From positions 5,991-14,205 of the forward strand of contig NVSL01000026.1 in the NCBI GenBank assembly GCA_002401215.1: DNA of 8,215 nucleotides, read 5' to 3'. The notes under the pieces are model-generated. The model made no database searches. It worked only from the letters and a program-made list of their open reading frames with translations, and had not been told where the DNA came from. The stretch is from Flavobacteriaceae bacterium (lineage in GTDB: Bacteria > Bacteroidota > Bacteroidia > Flavobacteriales > Flavobacteriaceae). The translations under genes were made by a program, and so were the position numbers. This document shows positions 1 through 6,039 of this stretch, piece by piece (the first letter of the stretch is position 1; each line of letters opens with the position of its first letter).

Positions 1-2561
1 CAGTTCATTGTAAAATCCCAATTTTTATAAGTTAAATTGGTATTAAAACCAACTGTAAAGTCTGGATTAGAATCTTTATATCGATATCTATCTGCCAAAG
101 TAATTACACCGTCGCCATCTCTATCTACATAAACATCTTCTAAAGGTTTTCCATTTGAATCATATACTTGTTGATAAACAAAAAATGAGCTTGGAGCATA
201 TCCTACAGTATGAATTTGAACTGTATTTCCAACTCCACCAGAAAAACCTCCTGTTGGCACACCGTCATAACCTGCCACTTCATTAGTTGTTAATTTAGTG
301 ATTTCAGAATCATTCCAAGTAAAGTTAAGTCCGATATCTAATATTAGATTGTCATTTTTAATTGGGGTACCATTAAATGCTACCTCAATTCCTGTATTTT
401 TCATTGAACCGATATTTGCATCTCCTTCATTTGATAAAGAAGAACCTGCAGGGAAAGGAATGAAGTTTAATAAATCATCTGTTTCTTTAATATATCCATC
501 AAAGCTACCATTCAATCTTCCGTTAAAAAACCCGAAATCCAACCCTACATTATAGGTTGTCGTTTCTTCCCATTTCAACGTTGTATTAAAAGGTTCTGCT
601 CTATAGGTTTGTATAAACCCACTACCAAATTGATATTGAGCCGTATTTGTACTTGCCAAATATGTTGCAATAGATGGGTAGAAACTACCAATGTCCTGCT
701 GCCCTGTAACACCCCATCCTAATCGTAATTTTAAATTAGAAAATGCGGTTGCATCTTGCATAAAGTCTTCATCAATAATTTTCCATCCAAATGCAGCAGA
801 AGGGAAATTACCCCATCTGTTTGCTTCACTAAATCTTGATGAACCATCTCTTCTATAAGTTGCAGTGAATAAATATTTATCGGCAATAGCAAATTTTAAT
901 CTCCCGAAGAATGATTGTAAATTTAATTCGTTGTAATAATCAAACTTTTCTGTAAGAGTTCTGTCTTGAATATTAGCTACATCTCCTCCTTTATTAATAA
1001 AGTTTTGATAAGAGTAACCTGCCATGATATCAATTCTACTATTGATTGATTCTAAATCAGTAGCATAATTTAAATAAAAATCTAACAGTTGGTTTTCTTT
1101 TTCTTGATTGTACGTTGATATTTGTCCTAATTCGGCAAGAGCAACCGTACTTGATGTTGCTGAGTTAAATACTTCATTTGTACCGTCACTAGATGACTTG
1201 TCTATACCAAGATTTAAATTTGCTTTTAAATCTGGTAAAAAATGTAGTTTATAATCAAACTGCATATTACCAACAAATCGACTCACTCCTGATTTATTTT
1301 TGCGTTGTTCTAATAAAGCTAACGGATTTTTTGGTGCTCCAACTGCTATAGGATTTCCATTAGGTTGCAGCCACTCAAAATATCCTCCATAAGGAGAAGA
1401 ACTATCATATACTGGTTTTGTTGGATCAAACCCTATTGCATTGCTAATAGCACCGGTATCTGCAAAACGATTTCCTATCAATGCCAATTTAGCATTTACA
1501 TCTATTTTTAAATGTTTGTCAAAAAAGTTTGTACCAACATTTAAAGAGTATGTACCTCTTTCCATTGTAGAGGTTTTTAACGTCCCATTTAATTTTGTAA
1601 ATCCTATTGAACCTCTAACTTTAATTCTATCATTACCTCCAGATAAGTTTACACTATGATCGGTACCAAAAGATGTTCTAAAAATTTCTTCTTGCCAATT
1701 GGTATTTTCATCTCCTAACAAGGCAATATCACTTGGCAATCCGTTTGCATTTACATACGCTCTAAAATCATTTGCTGAAAGTGCATCTACAAATTCAATA
1801 TTTTCTTGTACAGAAAAGTTTCCTGAATATCCAACTTGTAATTCGCCACTTTTTCCTTTTTTAGTAGTAATGATAATTACCCCGTTCGATGCTCTAGAAC
1901 CATAAATTGCGGCTGCTGATGCATCTTTTAAAATCGTAAACGATGCTATATCATTTGGATTTACAAGGTTCAAAGGATTTCTAGATCCTGCTACTCCCGC
2001 ATTATCAACAGGAACGCCATCAATAACAATTAACGGATCGTTTGATGCGTTTAATGAAGAGCCTCCTCTAATTCTAATTGTACTACCTGTTCCTGGAGCT
2101 CCACCACCGGTGGTAACACTAACCCCTGCAACCTGACCAACAAGTAATTGTTCTGCAGATGCTTTTGCTCCTATATTAATATCTTCTGTTTTTACAGAAG
2201 TTATAGACCCAGTTGCATCTCTAACAGTTGTAGTACCATAACCGATAATTACAACTTCGTCCAATGCTTCTTGTCCTTCTTCTAATGCTACATTAATGTT
2301 GCTATTAGTTGCAACAACAATCTCAATAGTTTCATAGCCTAGAAAAGAAAACGAAAGCACATCGCCTTCATTAACATTGTCTAAACTATAGTTTCCGTCA
2401 AAATCTGTAGAAGTACCACGTGTAGTTCCCTTAATTATTACATCAACTCCTGGTATGGGAGTTCCTGATGATTTTTCTGTTACCGTACCACTGATGGTTT
2501 GTTGTGCAAAAGTGATGAGGGGTAATACTAAAAGAACTATAAATATTCTTAAGTTTTTCAT
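1..2561 (-). CDS. SusC/RagA-family TonB-linked outer membrane transporter (3' end beyond left edge)
   Basis: This gene encodes an outer-membrane TonB-dependent porin of the SusC type. Such proteins pair with a SusD-like lipoprotein and import oligosaccharides using TonB energy. The reading frame is open from ATG at 2561 to the left edge, giving 853 codons; family members are usually about 950-1050 aa, so roughly the last 100-170 residues are missing. Residues 1-19 form a signal peptide (MKNLRIFIVLLVLPLITFA, then QQ). Residues about 21-95 are a carboxypeptidase-regulatory-like beta-sandwich (ISGTV, GTPIPGV, GTSTDFDGNYS). The family motif DEVVIIGYG lies at 101-109, followed by the plug domain with ILKDASAAAIYGSRASNGV from about 210. 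The rest is beta-barrel, including a late DRDGDG loop near residue 815 that is typical close to the SusC C-terminus. It is divergent from the LacI, transporter and phosphorylase genes, so malto-oligosaccharide is the likely substrate; that is inferred from context, not from the porin itself. A SusD gene is expected further left. Confidence 0.96.
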   Translation of the reverse strand, partial: MKNLRIFIVLLVLPLITFAQQTISGTVTEKSSGTPIPGVDVIIKGTTRGTSTDFDGNYSLDNVNEGDVLSFSFLGYETIEIVVATNSNINVALEEGQEALDEVVIIGYGTTTVRDATGSITSVKTEDINIGAKASAEQLLVGQVAGVSVTTGGGAPGTGSTIRIRGGSSLNASNDPLIVIDGVPVDNAGVAGSRNPLNLVNPNDIASFTILKDASAAAIYGSRASNGVIIITTKKGKSGELQVGYSGNFSVQENIEFVDALSANDFRAYVNANGLPSDIALLGDENTNWQEEIFRTSFGTDHSVNLSGGNDRIKVRGSIGFTKLNGTLKTSTMERGTYSLNVGTNFFDKHLKIDVNAKLALIGNRFADTGAISNAIGFDPTKPVYDSSSPYGGYFEWLQPNGNPIAVGAPKNPLALLEQRKNKSGVSRFVGNMQFDYKLHFLPDLKANLNLGIDKSSSDGTNEVFNSATSSTVALAELGQISTYNQEKENQLLDFYLNYATDLESINSRIDIMAGYSYQNFINKGGDVANIQDRTLTEKFDYYNELNLQSFFGRLKFAIADKYLFTATYRRDGSSRFSEANRWGNFPSAAFGWKIIDEDFMQDATAFSNLKLRLGWGVTGQQDIGSFYPSIATYLASTNTAQYQFGSGFIQTYRAEPFNTTLKWEETTTYNVGLDFGFFNGRLNGSFDGYIKETDDLLNFIPFPAGSSLSNEGDANIGSMKNTGIEVAFNGTPIKNDNLILDIGLNFTWNDSEITKLTTNEVAGYDGVPTGGFSGGVGNTVQIHTVGYAPSSFFVYQQVYDSNGKPLEDVYVDRDGDGVITLADRYRYKDSNPDFTVGFNTNLTYKNWDFTMN

Positions 2562-2598
2562 TTAATTTGAATTAATTTAATTTGAGTTTAAAGGTTAA

Positions 2599-2631
2599 AC
2601 AATTGTTACTAAATTTCGAATTTCACAGCAT
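2599..2631. promoter_or_regulatory. Shared control element, copy A (SusC leader)
   Basis: Read on the plus strand, this stretch holds ACAAT, a 14-bp core TTACTAAATTTCGA (2606-2619), then TTCACA and CAT. The same blocks in the same order recur at 3928-3957 upstream of the transporter operon, with 1-2 bp differences in the spacers. It overlaps the predicted start site and early leader of the SusC-like gene. Its function is unknown; a DNA binding site common to both transcription units is the simplest reading. Confidence 0.4.
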
Positions 2632-2661
2632 AAAGCTATAAAAGACACTTCGTCTTAACAA
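2631..2661 (-). promoter_or_regulatory. Candidate promoter of the SusC-like gene
   Basis: On the minus strand, TTG (2661-2659) is followed after 20 bp by TAGCTTTA (2638-2631), which matches the Bacteroidota -7 box TAnnTTTG at all but the last base. Transcription would start near 2625, leaving a leader of about 60 nt before the ATG. A small inverted repeat, AAGAC-5 nt-GTCTT (2642-2656), sits between the two boxes and could be a regulator contact or chance. The placement is tentative because AT-rich DNA yields partial matches easily. Confidence 0.4.
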
Positions 2662-2682
2662 TTTTTTAACTTAAAATAATTT

Positions 2683-2698
2683 ACGAAAACGTTGTAGT
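2683..2698. promoter_or_regulatory. LacI-type operator candidate 1
   Basis: This is the 16-bp imperfect palindrome ACGAAAACGTTGTAGT, with a central CG and 6 of 8 symmetric pairs. A central CpG flanked by A/T arms is the usual shape of LacI-family operators, where the hinge-helix leucine intercalates. It is identical at 14 of 16 positions to the second site at 2714-2729. The LacI-family gene starts 157 bp to the right, making its product the likely ligand. Which gene it controls is not shown by sequence. Confidence 0.6.
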
Positions 2699-2713
2699 TT
2701 CGTGTTTTTTTTC

Positions 2714-2729
2714 ACGAAAACGTTTGAGT
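2714..2729. promoter_or_regulatory. LacI-type operator candidate 2
   Basis: This is the 16-bp imperfect palindrome ACGAAAACGTTTGAGT, containing the perfect 8-bp core AAACGTTT (2718-2725). It shares ACGAAAACGTT with site 1. The centre-to-centre distance is 31 bp, close to three helical turns, so two dimers would sit on the same face of the DNA. Between them, TTTCGTG (2698-2704) and CACGAAA (2713-2719) form a 7-bp inverted repeat around eight T residues. Confidence 0.62.
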
Positions 2730-2806
2730 AGATTTTACTTTATTTCCACATTTTTAAAATTATGACGATTCTCAATCAATTAAATTTAATTCTGACAATT
2801 CAATCT

Positions 2807-2834
2807 TTTCATACAAATAAATACTGTATTTTTG
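2807..2834 (+). promoter_or_regulatory. Candidate promoter of the LacI-family regulator gene
   Basis: TATTTTTG at 2827-2834 is a full match to the Bacteroidota -7 box TAnnTTTG. The upstream -33 partner is weak: only TTTC (2807-2810) with a 16-bp spacer. Transcription would start near 2840, leaving a short leader of about 15 nt. An AT-only perfect palindrome, AATTAAATTTAATT (2778-2791), lies just upstream and may be incidental. Confidence 0.5.
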
Positions 2835-2854
2835 ATTCGCAGCATTTTTGAATT

Positions 2855-3874
2855 ATGAAGCCTAAAATCACCCTTAAAAAAATCGCCAAACAGTTCGAAG
2901 TTTCTATTTCAACGGTCTCAAAAGCCCTGAAAGATAGTCATGAAATCGGCACTGAATTAAAGATTAAAATCAAAAAATTTGCAGCAGAGCATCACTACAA
3001 ACCCAACAGTTTAGCTGTACGATTGCAAAATCAACAGACTAAAACTATTGGTGTTGTAATCCCAAATATTGTGCATCACTTTTTTTCTACAGTCATCCAA
3101 GGCATCGAAGAGGTTACAAATCAACGTGGCTATAATGTGATGATTTGTTTGTCTAACGAATCTTTTGATAAAGAGGTCTTAAATGTAGAAATGTTAGCAC
3201 ATGGAAGTGTTGACGGAATGATTGTTTCACTTGCAAAAGAGACTCAAAAGAAAAATGACTACAACCATTTTAACGATTTGTTAGAAGATGATTTTCCACT
3301 CGTGATGTTCGACCGCATAAATGACAAGTTTGCATGCGACAAAGTAATTATTGATGACGTTAGTGGCTCCATCAATGCCACCAACCACTTAATAGAAATT
3401 GGTTGTAAAAAAATTGCACTAATCACCACTCCAAAACACATTACCGTCGGTACTTTAAGAAGGCGAGGGTATGTAAAAGCAATCCAAGATCATGGGCAAG
3501 AAGTAGATATCGATTTGATTGTTGAGGTAGACGAAAGAGAAAGTATCAAAAAACAAATTGAAGAATTGTTTGACACTGAAACTTTCGACGGAATTTTCGC
3601 CGTCAACGAAGTGTACGCAATTACGGCGATGAATATTGCGCGAGAAAAAGGGTTCAAAGTTCCTGAAGATATCAGCGTTATTGGTTTTACAGATGGTCCG
3701 CTTTCAAAATTAGCTTTACCGCCTTTAACTACAGTCGTTCAACACGGGTATAGCATGGGAAAAAAGACTGCTGAATTGCTCTTAAATCGCATCGAAAGTA
3801 AGGAAGAATTCAAACCTCAAAAAGTGGTATTATCTACCAATTTAAAAATTAGAAAATCTACAAAAAGTTTGTAA
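2855..3874 (+). CDS. LacI-family transcriptional regulator
   Basis: This is a cytoplasmic DNA-binding repressor or activator of 339 aa, the normal LacI/GalR length. The N-terminal helix-turn-helix covers about residues 5-24 (ITLKKIAKQFEVSISTVSKAL). The hinge helix follows at about 48-58 (YKPNSLAVRL), with Leu57 in the position that inserts at a central CpG step. Residues from about 63 (KTIGVVIPNIVHHFF) to 335 form the two-lobed periplasmic-binding-protein-like effector domain, including ISVIGFTDGPLSKLALPPLTTV near 273-294. Its place between a SusC-like porin and a maltose phosphorolysis operon suggests it senses maltose or a related sugar and controls both units. That effector is inferred. 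The ATG at 2855 gives the complete helix-turn-helix, and no Shine-Dalgarno is visible, as is usual in this phylum. The stop codon lies only 5 bp before the next promoter, so read-through into the transporter operon is possible. Confidence 0.96.
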   Translation: MKPKITLKKIAKQFEVSISTVSKALKDSHEIGTELKIKIKKFAAEHHYKPNSLAVRLQNQQTKTIGVVIPNIVHHFFSTVIQGIEEVTNQRGYNVMICLSNESFDKEVLNVEMLAHGSVDGMIVSLAKETQKKNDYNHFNDLLEDDFPLVMFDRINDKFACDKVIIDDVSGSINATNHLIEIGCKKIALITTPKHITVGTLRRRGYVKAIQDHGQEVDIDLIVEVDERESIKKQIEELFDTETFDGIFAVNEVYAITAMNIAREKGFKVPEDISVIGFTDGPLSKLALPPLTTVVQHGYSMGKKTAELLLNRIESKEEFKPQKVVLSTNLKIRKSTKSL

Positions 3875-3879
3875 AAAGT

Positions 3880-3908
3880 TTTGAATTAAAAAATTAATTC
3901 TATCTTTG
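3880..3908 (+). promoter_or_regulatory. Promoter of the transporter-pgmB-GH65 operon
   Basis: TTTG at 3880-3883, a 17-bp spacer and TATCTTTG at 3901-3908 match the Bacteroidota TTTG / TAnnTTTG promoter at every defined base. It begins 5 bp after the regulator's stop codon. The predicted start near 3914 gives a leader of about 100 nt, unusually long for such a compact locus, holding the shared element and a hairpin. No copy of the 16-bp twin operator is present here. Confidence 0.7.
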
Positions 3909-3927
3909 ACCCATCAAAAGTAATTTC

Positions 3928-3957
3928 ACAATTTACTAAATTTCGACTTCACACCAT
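3928..3957. promoter_or_regulatory. Shared control element, copy B (transporter leader)
   Basis: ACAAT is followed directly by the 14-bp core TTACTAAATTTCGA (3933-3946), then TTCACA (3948-3953) and CAT. The arrangement parallels copy A at 2599-2631. It lies roughly 15-45 nt downstream of the predicted start site, where a bound protein could block transcription. An extra AATTTCACA precedes the core at 3922-3930; in copy A the same nine bases follow it (2619-2627). Confidence 0.4.
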
Positions 3958-3999
3958 TGAATAAAAGGCTTTCAGTCTTTAGCTATTCAATAATTTTTT
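3956..3999 (+). terminator. Hairpin with T-run in the transporter leader (terminator or attenuator candidate)
   Basis: ATTGAATA (3956-3963) pairs perfectly with TATTCAAT (3984-3991), and an inner AAAG (3964-3967) can pair with CTTT (3977-3980). Two bases after the stem comes a run of six T (3994-3999). This is the layout of an intrinsic terminator, but the stem is very AT-rich and weak. It could end read-through from the regulator gene. Because it sits downstream of the operon promoter, it would also act on the operon's own transcript. Confidence 0.4.
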
Positions 4000-4013
4000 A
4001 ATACATATTTACG

Positions 4014-5387
4014 ATGAAAAAACAGAAACTAAGTTTCTGGGAAATCTGGAACATGAGTTTTGGATTCCTCGGAATACAATTCGGTTTTGCATTACAAGGT
4101 GGTTTTATGTCTCGGATTTTTCAAACACTCGGGGCTGAACAAGGAGACATTCCTATGCTTTGGATTGCAGCACCATTAACAGGGCTTTTGGTACAACCAA
4201 TAATTGGTTATATGAGCGATAGAACTTGGAACCCTCGTTGGGGGCGACGCAGACCTTATTTTTTGGTCGGCGCTATTTTAAGTTCACTCGCTTTATTTTT
4301 TGTACCACACTCTCCAATGCTTTGGGTTGCCGCAGGTTTTTTGTGGATTCTCGATGCATCCATCAACATTTCAATGGAACCTTTTAGAGCTTTAGTTGCT
4401 GATAAATTAGATGAATCGCAACGCTCAAATGGTTTTGTGATGCAAGCGTTGATTATTGGAATCGGAACTTGGATAGCAAGTAATTTACCTTGGATGATTT
4501 CACAACTAGGGGTTAGCAATGCTGCTGAACCTGGAGTGTTACCAATGTCAGTAAAAATTGCTTTTGCAATTGGTGCTTTTGTTTTTATCGCAAGTGTGCT
4601 ATACACAATTTTTACAACAACAGAATATCCTCCGGAAGACATGGAGGCTTTTGAACGTGAAAAACGCGAAACTAAAAATACTTTTATTTCTGATATTTTA
4701 GGAAATATTGGAAGCATGCCTTTAACAATGAAAAAATTAGGAGTGATTCAATTTTTCTCATGGTTTGCATTTTTTACAATGTGGAGTTTAGCAAACCCCG
4801 CTTTAACAGAGCATGTATTTCATACGCCAATTCCGATTGCTTCAGAATTTGATATGACAATCGTTGCACAGGCTGATGCCTTTAATATCGCAAATACGGC
4901 CTTTCAAGAATCTTCAAATTTAGTAGGTTCAGCGATGGGAGTTTACGGATTGTCATCAATGGTGTTTGCTTTGGTTTTGGTTTTTTACACCCGAAAAAGA
5001 AACATCAACAGAAAGTATGTTCACATGATTTCTTTGATTCTTGGTGGATTTGGATTCATCATGATGCACTACACATCACCAGAAAATTTAAAATACTGTT
5101 TTGTATTAATCGGTTTTGCGTGGGGTAGTATTTTATCTATGCCGTATGCCATGTTATCGAGTTCTGTAGATCCTAAAAAAATGGGAGTCATCATGGGAAT
5201 CTTTAATATGTTTATTGTTATTCCGCAAATTATTGCTGCCCTAGGAGGCATCAATTTTGTGTCTGGTTTATTAGGTGACGAAGCCATTAACGCGATGACA
5301 GTCGCCGGTATTAGTTTAATCATTGCAGGATTGAGTACTTTCTTAATCACCAACAAAAATGCAATTTCATACCAAGGCGATGAATAA
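4014..5387 (+). CDS. MFS sugar transporter, GPH/SLC45-like (probable maltose permease)
   Basis: This is an inner-membrane permease of 457 aa with about 12 predicted membrane helices, probably a cation-sugar symporter. Helix 1 lies near residues 14-35 and carries GFLGIQFGFALQGG; the first cytoplasmic loop has the motif GYMSDRTWNPRWGRRRPYF (65-83), characteristic of the sucrose/maltose-type GPH and SLC45-like group. Helix 4 contains Asp114, followed by MEPFRALVAD (121-130). A charged cytoplasmic loop (about 204-240) separates the two halves. A long periplasmic loop between helices 7 and 8 (about 263-305) is followed by LVGSAMGVYGLSSM. The substrate is inferred from the co-operonic phosphorylase; maltose is most likely, though other glucosides cannot be excluded. 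The ATG at 4014 gives a short basic N-terminus (MKKQK). The gene ends overlapping the start of pgmB, which points to translational coupling. Confidence 0.94.
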   Translation: MKKQKLSFWEIWNMSFGFLGIQFGFALQGGFMSRIFQTLGAEQGDIPMLWIAAPLTGLLVQPIIGYMSDRTWNPRWGRRRPYFLVGAILSSLALFFVPHSPMLWVAAGFLWILDASINISMEPFRALVADKLDESQRSNGFVMQALIIGIGTWIASNLPWMISQLGVSNAAEPGVLPMSVKIAFAIGAFVFIASVLYTIFTTTEYPPEDMEAFEREKRETKNTFISDILGNIGSMPLTMKKLGVIQFFSWFAFFTMWSLANPALTEHVFHTPIPIASEFDMTIVAQADAFNIANTAFQESSNLVGSAMGVYGLSSMVFALVLVFYTRKRNINRKYVHMISLILGGFGFIMMHYTSPENLKYCFVLIGFAWGSILSMPYAMLSSSVDPKKMGVIMGIFNMFIVIPQIIAALGGINFVSGLLGDEAINAMTVAGISLIIAGLSTFLITNKNAISYQGDE

Positions 5388-6036
5388 AAAAGCATTCATA
5401 TTCGATTTAGACGGAGTCATTGTTGACACCGCAAAATACCATTACAAAGCGTGGAAAAAATTGGCAAACGATTTAGGCTTCGATTTTACCGAAACTCAAA
5501 ATGAATTGCTAAAAGGAGTGAGCAGAGTTCGCTCTTTAGAAATATTATTAGACATCGGTAAGGTGACACTTCCTGATGCTGAAAAGACAAAAATAATGCA
5601 CGATAAAAATGAGCATTATTTACAATTCATCACCCAAATGGGGCAAGATGAAATATTAGAAGGTATGCATGAGGTGCTACTTTATCTAAAAGAAAACAAC
5701 ATTCCTTTTTCTTTAGGATCGGCAAGTAAAAATGCGCGATTGATTTTAACACAGTTAGATTTAATCGATTTATTTGATGCTATTGTTGATGGCAACGATG
5801 TGTCAAAAGCGAAACCAGATCCTGAAGTATTCTTAATTGCTGCAGAAAAATTAGGCAAAAATCCTGATGATTGTATTGTGGTAGAAGATGCCATTGCTGG
5901 TATTGAAGCGGCAAATGCTGCAGGAATGATAAGCATTGGAATTGGCGACAAAGAAATGCTGAAAGAAGCAGATCTTAATTTGAATTCAACTTCTGAACTA
6001 AGCTTAGATCTGATTAAAAAAATACTAAGAAATTAA
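5380..6036 (+). CDS. pgmB: beta-phosphoglucomutase
   Basis: This is a cytoplasmic HAD-superfamily enzyme that interconverts beta-glucose-1-phosphate and glucose-6-phosphate via a phospho-aspartate. I chose ATG 5380 (218 aa) over the in-frame ATG 5359, because it puts FDLDGV at the usual distance from the N-terminus and matches family length. Visible residues line up with the well-studied Lactococcus lactis enzyme: nucleophile Asp9 and acid/base Asp11 in FDLDGVIVDT (D8 and D10 there), His21, Arg49 in GVSR, Ser114 and Lys117 in GSASKNA, Lys145 in KAKPDP, and Glu169-Asp170 in VVEDAIAGIEAA, the Mg2+ site. The cap domain spans about residues 17-90. Its start overlaps the transporter stop by 8 nt, and GH65 starts 3 nt after its stop. 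Its substrate is exactly the product of the neighbouring phosphorylase, since GH65 enzymes release the beta anomer that ordinary phosphoglucomutase does not accept. Confidence 0.97.
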   Translation: MNKKAFIFDLDGVIVDTAKYHYKAWKKLANDLGFDFTETQNELLKGVSRVRSLEILLDIGKVTLPDAEKTKIMHDKNEHYLQFITQMGQDEILEGMHEVLLYLKENNIPFSLGSASKNARLILTQLDLIDLFDAIVDGNDVSKAKPDPEVFLIAAEKLGKNPDDCIVVEDAIAGIEAANAAGMISIGIGDKEMLKEADLNLNSTSELSLDLIKKILRN

Positions 6037-6039
6037 AAA

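Larger units (their letters stand above)
2562..2854. other. Divergent intergenic control region
   Basis: This 293-bp stretch separates the SusC-like gene from the regulator gene. Going right, it contains two direct 10-bp repeats TTTAATTTGA next to the SusC start (2561-2570 and 2576-2585), shared element A, the minus-strand promoter, the twin operators, an AT-rich segment with a 14-bp palindrome (2778-2791), and the regulator promoter. I find no small gene or RNA in it. Confidence 0.75.

Noticed and set aside
298..1905. Three plus-strand open frames of 68-85 codons at 298-555, 1441-1659 and 1699-1905
   Set aside because: All lie antisense within the continuous SusC-like reading frame, have no recognisable domains, and show the composition expected of a shadow frame.
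2698..2719. TTTCGTG-T8-CACGAAA inverted repeat read as a transcription terminator
   Set aside because: The T residues form the loop rather than a tail, no gene ends nearby, and the arms are explained by the repeated ACGAAA half-sites of the twin operator.
4256..4717. 153-codon minus-strand open frame
   Set aside because: It is antisense to the permease, whose membrane-protein frame is clearly the real one; the reverse product resembles no family I know.
5359..5379. Upstream in-frame ATG for beta-phosphoglucomutase (seven extra residues)
   Set aside because: The extra residues are absent from the family, and ATG 5380 gives the usual 218-aa length with catalytic residue numbering matching the Lactococcus enzyme.
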